This document shows positions 1 through 8,289 of a stretch of 39,731 nucleotides of DNA, in pieces (position 1 is the first letter of the stretch; each line of letters opens with the position of its first letter). The stretch is from Clostridia bacterium. Lineage in GTDB: Bacteria; Bacillota; Clostridia; Oscillospirales; Acutalibacteraceae. Under the pieces are notes generated by a model, which did no database searches, was not told the origin of the DNA, and saw only the letters and a program-made list of their open reading frames with translations. The DNA is taken from contig CAAGJN010000066.1 of NCBI GenBank assembly GCA_900770255.1, positions 1 to 39,731 on the forward strand, given 5' to 3'. The translations under genes were made by a program, and so were the position numbers.

Positions 1-58
1 CGAGAATAACTGCGCAGACAGCGACAAGCGCCAGAATTATATAACTGAGAATTTCCAT
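1..58 (-). CDS. Membrane-anchored protein, N-terminal fragment (RmuC-like?)
   Basis: The reverse strand opens an ATG at 58 and stays open to the window edge. It encodes 19 residues, of which about 15 form an uninterrupted hydrophobic segment (MEILSYIILALVAVCAVIL), which reads as an N-terminal membrane anchor or uncleaved signal. A GGAG ribosome site lies about 10 bases upstream and a good promoter sits at 97-125. RmuC-type proteins begin with a similar anchor, but the fragment is too short to identify. The gene is divergent from the lipoprotein gene at 281. Confidence 0.5.
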   Translation of the reverse strand, partial: MEILSYIILALVAVCAVIL

Positions 59-96
59 GATAATTATTCTCCAAATATATAAAATTGATAATAAAT

Positions 97-125
97 ATTG
101 TAACAGATTTATTAAAAAATTGCAA
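97..125 (-). promoter_or_regulatory. Promoter of the truncated gene at 1-58
   Basis: The reverse strand carries TTGCAA (125-120), a 17-base spacer and TACAAT (102-97), about 40 bases upstream of the ATG at 58, in a strongly AT-rich stretch. Confidence 0.55.
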
Positions 126-204
126 CAATTACACAATTTATTTTTTTGATCTGAAAAAATTTTCAGCAAAACCGTCTCTGGTCGGATAATCTTATGCTTA
201 ACGG

Positions 205-234
205 TTGATAAAGTCGTTATTTTTGTGCTATTAT
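205..234 (+). promoter_or_regulatory. Promoter of the binding-protein gene
   Basis: TTGATA (205-210), an 18-base spacer and TATTAT (229-234) lie 47 bases upstream of the ATG at 281. The ribosome site GGAGGAGAAAG directly precedes that start. Confidence 0.5.
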
Positions 235-280
235 ATAAAGTATGGATTAGATCGCATTTACATACCGTCGGAGGAGAAAG

Positions 281-1909
281 ATGAAACCAAGGCTCAGAAT
301 TATTGCAATATTGACGGCTCTTGCCCTGTTATTCTCACTTGCAGCTTGCGGGAAGGACGGCTCCGGGGCGGCGCTGAGCTACCCGATAGACGAACAGCCC
401 GAGTGCCTCGATCCGCAAATAGCAGTGGGATCCTCCGCAAAAACGGTCGTGCTCAACTGCTTTGAGGGGCTTGTGCGCGAGGGATCAGACGGCACCATCA
501 TTCCCGGCGTCGCGGAGAGCTGGAGCTACGACGCCTCTACGCTCACCTACACCTTTAAGCTCCGCGAGGATGCCTCGTGGGTGATCATGAAAAAAGCCTA
601 TGAATCGATCCTCGGCGACGACATTGACAATACCTTCGATCAGCGAGTGACCGCTTCAGACTTTGTCTTTGCGCTGCGCAGGGCAGTCACCCCCTCCACG
701 GGCGCTCCCGAGGCGCTGAGTCTGAGCGTCATAAAGAACGCTCAGTCGATAATCTCCGGCAATCTCTCCCCGGAGAAACTCGGCGTCGCGGCAAACGGCG
801 ACTACGAGCTCAGGATAACCCTCGAGCACCAGGTCAGCGAGCAGAGCTTTTTAAGGCTGCTCACAAAATCGATATGTATGCCGTGCAACGAGACTTTTTT
901 TAACGCCACAAAAGGGCGCTACGGGCTCGACTATTCGACTCTCCTGTGTAACGGCCCGTTCTATCTCTCCTACTGGCTGCACGACTCGTCCCTGACAATG
1001 AAAAATAACGACAGCTACAAGGGCGAGTCTCCGGCGAAGCCCGCAAGCGTCTCGCTGATAATAGACACCGACACGTCGCAGAGACTCAATCTTCTGCTCG
1101 ACGGCAGCTACTGCGCCGCACAGCTCGGCACAAATGTTCCTACCTCCTCCGACCTGACCGTCACAAAGAGCTATGACACCGTCTGGAGCCTGTGCTTTAA
1201 CTGCTCCGATTTCCTGCTCGCAAACACGTCGCTCAGGCGCGCCCTGTGCACCGCCGTTGACTACAGCGCGCTGAGCCTCGAGGATCAGGATATGCAGAAG
1301 ACCTATTCAATCATCCCGCCCTCCTGCTCGGCGGGCGGCGCCGAACTCAACAGCGAGCCCGTGAGTATTCTCGGCTACGACACGGCAAAATCAGCCTCAT
1401 ACTGGCAAAAAGCGAAAGAAGATATCAGCGGCGGCGTGAATCTCGAGCTCATCTGTCTTTCGGAACACGAGAAGGCCATGCGTCGGCTCATACAGAGCTG
1501 GCAGCAGATATTCGGTCTCGAGGCGAGCATCTCTGTCACTGTGCTCAATCAAGCCGAGCTCAGCTCCCGCGTGCAGTCTGGCGACTATCAGATCGCGCTT
1601 GCAAGCGTCTCGGCGGGTACGACGAGTGCGTCGGAATTTCTCGAATCCATATCGTCGAACGGAGTCAACAACATTTTCCGCCTCAAGGACAGCGCCTTCG
1701 ACTCATCTGTCAAAGGGCTCAAGGCCCTCGACGGCAGCGAACTTGTCAAGGCCTGCCGCAGCGCGGAGAGCAAGTTTCTCGCAAGCGGTGCGGCGCTTCC
1801 GCTGTTTATTTCACCGAGCTATTTTGCAGTCGGCAAAGGCATGGACGGTCTGAGACTCGACAGCGAGACCTCTGCCGCCGATTTCATAAACGTTACCGCA
1901 AAGGACTGA
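281..1909 (+). CDS. ABC transporter substrate-binding lipoprotein (SBP family 5, OppA/DppA-like)
   Basis: This is an extracytoplasmic solute-binding protein of the oligopeptide/dipeptide class, which captures peptides (or another ligand) outside the membrane. Residues 1-22 are a lipoprotein signal peptide ending in a lipobox with the lipidated Cys at 23 (SLAACG). The mature part begins with the family's typical start, in which an extended sequence (EQPECLDPQ) precedes a VVLNCFEGL segment, followed by the AESW...YTFKLREDASW block. The length of 542 residues is normal. The start is fixed by GGAGGAGAAAG seven bases upstream. No permease or ATPase gene is adjacent, so it probably works with a transporter encoded elsewhere, or its ligand is sensed rather than imported. 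The fold assignment is firm; the substrate is unknown. Confidence 0.88.
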   Translation: MKPRLRIIAILTALALLFSLAACGKDGSGAALSYPIDEQPECLDPQIAVGSSAKTVVLNCFEGLVREGSDGTIIPGVAESWSYDASTLTYTFKLREDASWVIMKKAYESILGDDIDNTFDQRVTASDFVFALRRAVTPSTGAPEALSLSVIKNAQSIISGNLSPEKLGVAANGDYELRITLEHQVSEQSFLRLLTKSICMPCNETFFNATKGRYGLDYSTLLCNGPFYLSYWLHDSSLTMKNNDSYKGESPAKPASVSLIIDTDTSQRLNLLLDGSYCAAQLGTNVPTSSDLTVTKSYDTVWSLCFNCSDFLLANTSLRRALCTAVDYSALSLEDQDMQKTYSIIPPSCSAGGAELNSEPVSILGYDTAKSASYWQKAKEDISGGVNLELICLSEHEKAMRRLIQSWQQIFGLEASISVTVLNQAELSSRVQSGDYQIALASVSAGTTSASEFLESISSNGVNNIFRLKDSAFDSSVKGLKALDGSELVKACRSAESKFLASGAALPLFISPSYFAVGKGMDGLRLDSETSAADFINVTAKD

Positions 1910-1940
1910 CGCGGCAAACGCGCAAAACGGAGACAATTTT

Positions 1941-2438
1941 ATGAAAGAAACAAAAAGGCTCAGCTATATATATCCCAAACGCGAAACGGCGCGCAGAGTG
2001 CTCGCCGTTTTATTTTGGCTGCTCGCCGCGGCCTGCGCCGTCTGCATCTTCTGGCTTTCCAGCAGGGATGCGGATGACTCGCAGAACATGAGCGACAGCT
2101 TTCGCGGACTCTTTGAAAAGCTCTTTGGCTGGCTTCCGGGCAGCTTTCTTATCAGAAAATTCGCCCATTTTTTTGAATATGCCGGGCTCGGCTTTCTGCT
2201 AAGCTGCGCGCTCTTTCTGACACGGCGACGCATTTCGCCGATAATCTCGCTCATATGCTGCGTACTTTATTCGGTCAGCGACGAGGTGCATCAATATTTC
2301 GTGCCGGGCAGAGCCTGCCGCATCTTTGACGTGGCGGTGGACACGGCGGGAGCTGCCGTCGGTACACTCTTCTTTTTGCTGATTCTGCTTATAGTGAACA
2401 GCATCGCAGCGCGTAGTTTGGAAAAATCTTACAGTTAA
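1941..2438 (+). CDS. VanZ family membrane protein
   Basis: This 165-residue integral membrane protein has about four hydrophobic segments. VanZ signatures are visible: RKFAHFFEYAGLG around residues 72-84 in the second segment, then SDEVHQYFVPGRACRIFDVAVDTAG around 112-136. VanZ of Enterococcus gives low-level teicoplanin resistance by an unknown mechanism. Most family members, including solitary ones like this, have no known function, so a resistance role should not be assumed. It starts 31 bases after the binding-protein gene with its own GGAG site, so the two are probably co-transcribed. Confidence 0.85.
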   Translation: MKETKRLSYIYPKRETARRVLAVLFWLLAAACAVCIFWLSSRDADDSQNMSDSFRGLFEKLFGWLPGSFLIRKFAHFFEYAGLGFLLSCALFLTRRRISPIISLICCVLYSVSDEVHQYFVPGRACRIFDVAVDTAGAAVGTLFFLLILLIVNSIAARSLEKSYS

Positions 2439-2464
2439 TTTTTGACGGAATATTGCAAATTGTA

Positions 2465-2493
2465 TTGTCGTTTCACAACAATAATGATATAAT
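2465..2493 (+). promoter_or_regulatory. Promoter of rlmB
   Basis: TTGTCG (2465-2470), a 17-base spacer and a perfect TATAAT (2488-2493) lie 52 bases upstream of the rlmB ATG. Confidence 0.6.
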
Positions 2494-2545
2494 AAAAGCT
2501 ATAAATATGCTTATTGCAGATACTTATTACAGCGAGGACTTTTGA

Positions 2546-3283
2546 ATGGATAAAAAAGAGGGGCTGATAGTCGGGCGCAACGCAGTGCTTCAGGCGCTCG
2601 AGAGCGGCAGAACCATTGACAGCGTGACCGTAGCTCAGGGTCAGCGCGGCGGTCAGGCCGCCCGCATTATCGACATATGCCGCGAGCGAGGAATCCCCGT
2701 CAAATTCGCCGATTCGCGCAAGCTCGACCGTCTCTGCGACGGCGCGGCGCACCAGGGCGTCGCGGCTTTTGCGGCAGCTCACGAATACGCCGAACTCGAC
2801 GATATTTTCGCCCTTGCCGAAAGCCGCTCGGAGAGCCCGTTCATCGTCGTGTGCGACTCTCTTGAGGATCCTCACAACCTCGGCGCTATACTCAGAAGCG
2901 CCGAAGCGGCCGGTGTTCACGGGGTCATTATCCCTAAGCGCAATTCGGTCACTCTCAACTATACGGTCGCAAAAACTTCAGCGGGCGCTATAGAATATAT
3001 TCCGGTGGTCAAAGTGGCAAATCTTCCCGCCGCGATCGATACTCTCAAGCAGCGCGGGGTCTGGATATTTGGCGCTGATATGGACGGCACCGATTACACC
3101 GAGCTCGACTACAGCGGCAGCATTGCGCTGGTGATCGGCTCGGAGGGGAAGGGCATCGGCAGACTCGTGCGCGAGAAGTGCGATTTCATCGCGTCGCTGC
3201 CAATGCGCGGCAAAATAAACTCCCTCAATGCCTCGGTCGCCGCGGGAATACTGATGTTTGAGGCCGCAAAACATAGATCTTAA
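2546..3283 (+). CDS. rlmB: 23S rRNA (guanosine-2'-O-)-methyltransferase, TrmH/SpoU family
   Basis: This is a SPOUT-class methyltransferase that uses S-adenosylmethionine to 2'-O-methylate a guanosine of 23S rRNA (G2251 in E. coli). An N-terminal RNA-binding substrate domain (about residues 7-80, starting with the typical GRNAVLQAL) is followed by the knotted catalytic domain. Its three family motifs are visible: DPHNLGAILRSAEAAG (about 109-124), VIGSEGKGIGRLV and SLNASVAAGILMFEA near the C-terminus. At 245 residues it is the usual size. TrmH paralogues are hard to tell apart by eye, so the target G2251 is the likeliest but not the only possibility. It has its own promoter. Confidence 0.88.
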   Translation: MDKKEGLIVGRNAVLQALESGRTIDSVTVAQGQRGGQAARIIDICRERGIPVKFADSRKLDRLCDGAAHQGVAAFAAAHEYAELDDIFALAESRSESPFIVVCDSLEDPHNLGAILRSAEAAGVHGVIIPKRNSVTLNYTVAKTSAGAIEYIPVVKVANLPAAIDTLKQRGVWIFGADMDGTDYTELDYSGSIALVIGSEGKGIGRLVREKCDFIASLPMRGKINSLNASVAAGILMFEAAKHRS

Positions 3284-3290
3284 AACGGCG

Positions 3291-3317
3291 AAAAACCAGC
3301 CGGGGCGGGCTGTTTTT
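3291..3317 (+). terminator. Weak intrinsic terminator after rlmB
   Basis: A short stem CAGCC/GGCTG (3297-3301 with 3308-3312), flanked by an A-run and followed by TTTTTCC, lies just after the rlmB stop. It is weak, so read-through into the next gene is plausible. Confidence 0.45.
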
Positions 3318-3356
3318 CCTTTTACTGCATAATATCAATTTAACGGGGTGAGACAT

Positions 3357-6300
3357 TTGGAAAAGAGGCCCTCCGATCAAAAAAGCAGGATCTCGCTTGA
3401 CAAGGTGCTCAGCGAGCTTGCAGAGCTTGAAAGCGGCCACCACGAGCCGGAGAAGCTCTGGAGCATGAGCGATATAGACGCGCTCCTTGACAGCACGGAC
3501 GTCCGTCCCGAGCCGGCAGCCGAGGAGGACGACGCATATCTGCTCGAAAATATCGACTATTACACAAATCAATATTCCTCCGATCCCGAGCCGGAACTTC
3601 CAAAAAAGCCCGAACCAAGACCCGGAGCCCCCGAACCGGAGCCGTTGGAAACGTCTACCCCTGAACCTGCCAAAGAGCCTGAACCTGAACCGGAGCATGA
3701 GCTTGAGCCCGAGCAGGCTGTCAAGGCCGAAGCTGAGGCCGCAAGAGAGACTGAACCGGACACCGAAGCTGTTGTCAAGCTTGAAGAAGGCACAGCTTCA
3801 GAAGAAACCGATACCGAGCCTGAAGATGAAGCTGAGATCGGGCTCGATACAGAACCCGCGCCTGAAAAGCACAGCGAGCTGACCTTCAAATTTGAGCTCC
3901 ATGAAAGCCCCAAGTCTGCCTCTGTGCCGAATTTTGAGTTTGCTTCCAATTCCGACGGCAAGGACAGGCAGGACGAAGACGAACCGGAGACCTCCGGGAC
4001 GTCCGGCGAAGCTGAAGAAGATATTGCTACGGTCTTTTCCGTTATTCATTCGGAGGACTCCGCGGCAGAGTCCGAAAGCGAAGTTGACAGCAGCGTTTCT
4101 CCCGAACAGCCGGGAGAAGAACCTGCAGAGGAGAAAAAGCCCACTGTTGAGGATCTGTTCGGCGCGCCCGTAACCAGATATTTCGGCGATAACGAGCCCG
4201 ACAGCAAGGCCGCCAACGAGGATGGCGCAATGCCGGGGCTGTTCGACGACACGGCTATATTTACTCCCGCAAGCACAAAAGCAGAGTCTAAAAACGACAT
4301 TGACGAATATAAGACGAAGCTCATTTCCGCCATAAGATCGGCGGGCACCGAGCCGGGCACCGAACCGATAGAAAAACCCGGCGTTATCCTCAAGCGCGGC
4401 GTGCCCTCCGAGACATCGGGTCTTGAGCCCCTGCCGAAGGTCATTCCCGCAGAGGAATTTGCCGGCAGAGAGGATCAGACAATCCAGATCGACAATCAGC
4501 CGTTTACCGATCCGAGCGCGAAGGCTCAGCCGGAGGAAGACGAGCAGCTCGTTTTCAGCGGCTTCGGCGAGGAGCCCGAGCCCGAAAAGATCGACGAAGA
4601 AAAGCTTCGCAGCGAGCTTGACAAAAAGCGTGCCGAAAAGAAAAAGAAATTCGTTCTGATACATAATATCGACGATGCGGACGCCGAAGGCGGCGCCGCG
4701 CAGAGCGCCGACGAGTCCGCCGGAGAACAGTCCGACGAGCCCGAGCAAGATAAGAAAAAAGATACAAAACCGCTTGAATATGAGAAACCGAGTCAGCGCA
4801 GGCGCATATATTCGGCGCTAAGGGCTGCGGAATCACAGTTCAAGACTTCGTTTATCGGACTGTGCGTGCTCGAGGGCATATCGCTGCTCCTGCTGCTCGT
4901 CCCGAAGATCTTTGAGTGGGCGGCAATAGACGCACCCGCCTTTACAAAAGGCGGTGCAGGCCTCGCGTCTGCCAATATCGTGCTGATCCTTGCAAGCGTT
5001 TATCTCGCTTTGCCGTCTGTGGCTTACGGCTTTAAAGAGCTGTTCCGCGGCCGGGTCACAGGCGACTGCGTCGGCGGTTTCGCCGCCATACTTGCCCTCC
5101 TTCAGGCAATTCTCTCATTCTTCAACAAGCTCCCGGAGGGCGCTGCAGGCACATTTTACGGCTCCGCCGCAGTCTTTGCTCTGCTGCTGCTGACTGACAG
5201 CCGCCGCCGCGAAGCTGTACGCACGCTCAACAATTTTGAGTTCTGCACGGCCAGACGTCCCTCCGGACTCTACTGCATAAAAGCTATAGAAAATGAGAAG
5301 GATGCGTTTGAGGTCGGCCGCTCATTGAAGATGGGCAATCCCGATATTCTCTATTCCGGCAGGATAGCCTTCCCGTCGGAGTTTATCGCAAACTCAAGGG
5401 CACATTCGCTCGCCGACGGCTGCGTCAAGCGTAACCTTATCGTCTCGGCCGCAGCCTCAGCAGTGCTTGCAGTAATCGCGGGCATCGTCACCAGAGATGT
5501 GTTCCAGGCTATAGGCGTGCTCACAGGCGCTTTCTGCCTGACCGCACCGTGCGCCGTCAATCTTGCGCTCGCCATACCGCTGTATATGGAGGACAAGGAA
5601 CTCAACAGCGAGGGCGGTATGATCGCGGGCTACGACGCGGCGTTTGAGTGCTCCGAGGCCGTTGCGGCCGCAGTTGACAGCGCCGATCTCTTTGACCGCG
5701 CCGCATGCGAGATGCACGGCATGAAGGATTTCCACACCGTCCGCATAGACGACGTCCTGCTCTATGCCGTTGCGATGGTGCTCAAATCCGGAGGCCCGCT
5801 CACCGATGTTTTTAACCGAATCATCGGCGGCTCGACCGATCTTCTTCCTCCCGTCAGAGACTTGATATATGAGGACAGACTCGGCCTCTCCGCCACGATA
5901 TACAACCAGCGTGTGCTGCTCGGCAACCGCAATCTGCTCACCCATCACAATATCGACGTTCCTCTCAAGTCCGACGAGGACAAAGTCAAGCGTGACGGGC
6001 GCAAAGTGCTCTATATCGCTATTGACTCGCAGATCGCCGCGATGTTCGTTCTCAACTATGTTGAGGATTCCTCGCTCAAGGAGTCGATAAATGAGCTTGC
6101 GGATAACGGTTTCAGCCTTATCGTGCGTACTGACGACCCGAATGTGACCGACGAGCTCATTGCGGCCCGCTTCGGCATCGCGCAGAAGGACGTCAAGATC
6201 ACGCTCTCGCACGGCTCGCGCATCTTCAGCGCATACCGCGACAGCGTCACCGACTCCTCGCCGGCAAGGGTGCTGCACGACGGCTCGGCGCGCTCATATT

Positions 6301-6506
6301 TCAAGAGCATTGCCGCCTGCGGAAGACTTGCCAACTTTGCCTCCCGCTGGGCTGTGTTTACCCTCGTCATTCAGGCGATACTCGCCGCAGGCGCTGTTGT
6401 CTGCGTTGCGCTCAAGGTTTTCGCTTTCGTCTCGCCGCTCACCGCAGTTATCGTTCAGGGTCTGACCGTCGCGCTCAGCGTGCTGATAGAAAGGTTCAAA
6501 AGATAA
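3357..6506 (+). CDS. Degenerate P1B-type ATPase-like membrane protein with long acidic N-terminus
   Basis: Residues 1 to about 470 are low-complexity, rich in Glu, Pro, Asp and Ala (many EPEPE runs), probably disordered and cytoplasmic. After about residue 490 the order matches a P1B (heavy-metal) ATPase: four membrane helices, a short loop, two helices, a cytoplasmic part, and two C-terminal helices. The catalytic motifs are altered. The CPC of the metal-binding helix reads APC (about 730-732, in LTAPCAVNLALAIP). DKTGTLT appears as FDRAACEM (about 779-786). The HP region reads SGGPL (about 811). The TGDN loop reads TDDPN (about 925-929). The nucleotide-domain segment GLSATIYNQRVLLGNRNLL and the phosphorylation-domain block DGRKVLYIAIDSQ are still recognisable. 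Pumping is therefore unlikely; a regulatory or scaffold role is my inference. GGGGTGAG precedes TTG at 3357 at good spacing. The in-frame GTG at 3348 lies inside that site and is the weaker start. Confidence 0.7.
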   Translation: MEKRPSDQKSRISLDKVLSELAELESGHHEPEKLWSMSDIDALLDSTDVRPEPAAEEDDAYLLENIDYYTNQYSSDPEPELPKKPEPRPGAPEPEPLETSTPEPAKEPEPEPEHELEPEQAVKAEAEAARETEPDTEAVVKLEEGTASEETDTEPEDEAEIGLDTEPAPEKHSELTFKFELHESPKSASVPNFEFASNSDGKDRQDEDEPETSGTSGEAEEDIATVFSVIHSEDSAAESESEVDSSVSPEQPGEEPAEEKKPTVEDLFGAPVTRYFGDNEPDSKAANEDGAMPGLFDDTAIFTPASTKAESKNDIDEYKTKLISAIRSAGTEPGTEPIEKPGVILKRGVPSETSGLEPLPKVIPAEEFAGREDQTIQIDNQPFTDPSAKAQPEEDEQLVFSGFGEEPEPEKIDEEKLRSELDKKRAEKKKKFVLIHNIDDADAEGGAAQSADESAGEQSDEPEQDKKKDTKPLEYEKPSQRRRIYSALRAAESQFKTSFIGLCVLEGISLLLLLVPKIFEWAAIDAPAFTKGGAGLASANIVLILASVYLALPSVAYGFKELFRGRVTGDCVGGFAAILALLQAILSFFNKLPEGAAGTFYGSAAVFALLLLTDSRRREAVRTLNNFEFCTARRPSGLYCIKAIENEKDAFEVGRSLKMGNPDILYSGRIAFPSEFIANSRAHSLADGCVKRNLIVSAAASAVLAVIAGIVTRDVFQAIGVLTGAFCLTAPCAVNLALAIPLYMEDKELNSEGGMIAGYDAAFECSEAVAAAVDSADLFDRAACEMHGMKDFHTVRIDDVLLYAVAMVLKSGGPLTDVFNRIIGGSTDLLPPVRDLIYEDRLGLSATIYNQRVLLGNRNLLTHHNIDVPLKSDEDKVKRDGRKVLYIAIDSQIAAMFVLNYVEDSSLKESINELADNGFSLIVRTDDPNVTDELIAARFGIAQKDVKITLSHGSRIFSAYRDSVTDSSPARVLHDGSARSYFKSIAACGRLANFASRWAVFTLVIQAILAAGAVVCVALKVFAFVSPLTAVIVQGLTVALSVLIERFKR

Positions 6507-6517
6507 CGGTACAAAGA

Positions 6518-6560
6518 AAAGCCGCCGGTATGGGTAACAACACCCGTACCGGCGGCTTTG
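6518..6560. terminator. Bidirectional terminator between converging genes
   Basis: A long stem formed by GCCGCCGGTATGGGT (6521-6535) and ACCCGTACCGGCGGC (6543-6557) closes a seven-base loop. It is flanked by AAAA on the left and TTTGGTTTT on the right, so it can end both the forward gene at 6506 and the reverse gene ending at 6570. Confidence 0.85.
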
Positions 6561-6569
6561 GTTTTCTCT

Positions 6570-6971
6570 TTATTTTTTCATAAGGTCTGCGATCGTTATG
6601 CCGTCAAAATATTCGTTCGTTATCTCCTCAAAACGCCGCCACATACCGATCGTCCTGCACTCCGGGGCGCGTTCGCAGGACTGCGCGCCGCAGGCAAGGC
6701 AGGCGACGGGCGCCAGACTGCCCTCGGTCAGCCGCAGTATCTCGCCGACGATGCACTCCTCGGGAGGGCGCGATAGTCTGTAGCCGCCGCCCTTGCCGTG
6801 AACGCCCTCAACGAAGCCGTTTTGCACAAGGACAGACATTATCTGTTCCATATATTTTTTTGAGATTCCCTGACGCGCCGCTACGTCCTTCATCGGGATA
6901 TAGCCTTCGCCGTGCTCTGCAAGGTCGGTCAGCACGCGCAGGGCATAGCGCCCGCGAGTAGATATCATCAT
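6570..6971 (-). CDS. Rrf2 family transcriptional regulator (IscR/CymR type)
   Basis: This winged-helix repressor has 133 residues, a typical Rrf2 length. The N-terminal motif MISTRGRYALRVLTDLAEH, the recognition part (DVAARQGISKKYMEQIM, about 29-45) and the wing (GVHGKGGGYRLSRPP, about 56-70) are characteristic. Four cysteines follow the dimerisation helix (C91, C94, C99, C105; C-X2-C-X4-C-X5-C). This pattern is compatible with an iron-sulfur cluster as in IscR, though some Rrf2 proteins keep the cysteines without a proven cluster. It lies downstream of cysK and mnmA on the same strand, so control of cysteine or sulfur metabolism is the natural guess. The inverted repeat over the cysK promoter is a candidate target. 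GGAGGAAAAGAAT precedes the start. Confidence 0.85.
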   Translation of the reverse strand: MMISTRGRYALRVLTDLAEHGEGYIPMKDVAARQGISKKYMEQIMSVLVQNGFVEGVHGKGGGYRLSRPPEECIVGEILRLTEGSLAPVACLACGAQSCERAPECRTIGMWRRFEEITNEYFDGITIADLMKK

Positions 6972-7103
6972 ATTCTTTTCCTCCGTTTTTTTCAGCGGAT
7001 CTCGCCGCTCACGGTGTCAATCACGTCTGTTATAAGTCTATTGCAAAAATATATCCCCATTTCGGGCACACGGAAGGTGTTTCGGCGGCGTCCCTTAAAT
7101 GAT

Positions 7104-8216
7104 TTAGCAGATCTCCCCGCCGCCTATCACCGTGTCGCCGTCATAGAGCACGACGGCCTGTCCCTTCGTTACGGCTCTCTGTGGCTCGTCAAACGTTATA
7201 TGCACCGTGTCCCTGCCTGTCACATGTACGGTCGCCGGCTGCTCCTGCTGCCGGTAACGCACGCGGGCCTTTGCTCTGAACGAGTCCGGAGGCGTATCAA
7301 ACGCGATAAAATTGAAGCTTTTCGCGTCAAGCTCTGCTCTCATCAGCTCGCTGTTTTTCCCGAGCACGATGCGGTTTTCTGCAGGGCATATTTTCGTCAC
7401 ATATAGCCTCTCTCCCGCGGCAATACCCAGACCTCTGCGCTGGCCCACGGTGTAGCCGATTATCCCGCTGTGCTCGCCCAAGATTCTGCCCTGAGCGTCG
7501 ACAAAGTCGCCGTGCGGATACTCCCTGCCCGTGAACGAGCGAATAAATGAGGCATAATCGCCGTCGGGTACAAAGCAGATATCCTGGCTGTCCGGCTTGT
7601 CGGCGTTATAGAAGCCGAGCCTTCGCGCAGTCTCACGGGTCTGAGCCTTTGTCATCTCTCCGAGCGGAAACAGCGTGTGCCGCAGTTCCTCCTGCGTCAT
7701 CGAGTAGAGCACATAGCTCTGATCCTTGCCTGCATCAAGCGCCTTTTTGAGCAGCCAACGGCCGTTTTGCTCCTCTATCCTCGCATAGTGCCCGGTCACG
7801 ACATATTCGCAGCCGAGCTCTCTTGCGCGGCGATACAGCCGATCGAATTTCAGATATCGGTTGCAGTCAATACAAGGGTTCGGCGTCGCGCCGTGCTCAT
7901 ATGCCGAAACAAAACGATCCATCACCTGCCGTTTGAAATCGGCCGTGAAGTTAAACACATAGTAGGGCATACCGAGCCTGTACGCAACGCCGCGCGCATA
8001 CTCGGTATCCTCGAGCGAGCAGCAGCTCCTCTCGCGGCTTATTCCCGCATCCTCGTTGCTGAAAAGCTTCATCGTAACCCCAATGCAGTCATAGCCTTGC
8101 TCTTTGACAAGGTAAGCGGCGACCGAGGAGTCCACCCCTCCGCTCATGGCGATCAGCGCCCTTGGAGCGGGAGTACATTCCGCTGTATTTTTATCTGTTC
8201 CGGTCTCAAAAGCCAT
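7104..8216 (-). CDS. mnmA: tRNA-specific 2-thiouridylase MnmA
   Basis: MnmA thiolates U34 of Lys, Glu and Gln tRNAs, using ATP to activate the base and sulfur relayed from a cysteine desulfurase. The PP-loop signature SGGVDSS is at about residues 25-31. The catalytic cysteine lies in PNPCIDCNRYLKF and the second one, of the persulfide pair, in DSQDICFVPDGDY. The central YTVGQRRGLGI block and C-terminal beta-barrel are present. The 370 residues match full-length MnmA. GGGGGAAG lies seven bases before the ATG. In many Firmicutes mnmA sits beside a cysteine desulfurase (iscS/nifS) and its regulator. Here the desulfurase is absent and a cysteine synthase gene takes its place. Confidence 0.95.
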   Translation of the reverse strand: MAFETGTDKNTAECTPAPRALIAMSGGVDSSVAAYLVKEQGYDCIGVTMKLFSNEDAGISRERSCCSLEDTEYARGVAYRLGMPYYVFNFTADFKRQVMDRFVSAYEHGATPNPCIDCNRYLKFDRLYRRARELGCEYVVTGHYARIEEQNGRWLLKKALDAGKDQSYVLYSMTQEELRHTLFPLGEMTKAQTRETARRLGFYNADKPDSQDICFVPDGDYASFIRSFTGREYPHGDFVDAQGRILGEHSGIIGYTVGQRRGLGIAAGERLYVTKICPAENRIVLGKNSELMRAELDAKSFNFIAFDTPPDSFRAKARVRYRQQEQPATVHVTGRDTVHITFDEPQRAVTKGQAVVLYDGDTVIGGGEIC

Positions 8217-8231
8217 TTTCTTCCCCCGTTT

Positions 8232-8276
8232 TAGAAGGCCCTAAAACTCCGGCGTCTGCCAGAACACCGGAGCTGC
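8232..8276 (-). terminator. Possible weak terminator between cysK and mnmA
   Basis: On the reverse strand a CTCCGG...CCGGAG stem with a 14-base loop is followed by TTTTAGGG. A second possible stem (TTTTAG/CTAAAA) follows. It may reduce, rather than block, transcription of mnmA from the cysK promoter. Confidence 0.4.
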
Positions 8277-8289
8277 CGCTGCTACAGAA

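Noticed and set aside
3798..4748. Reverse-strand ORF of 316 residues in the acidic region
   Set aside because: Low-complexity E/P-rich DNA keeps other frames open by chance; the forward gene is continuous through the membrane domain.
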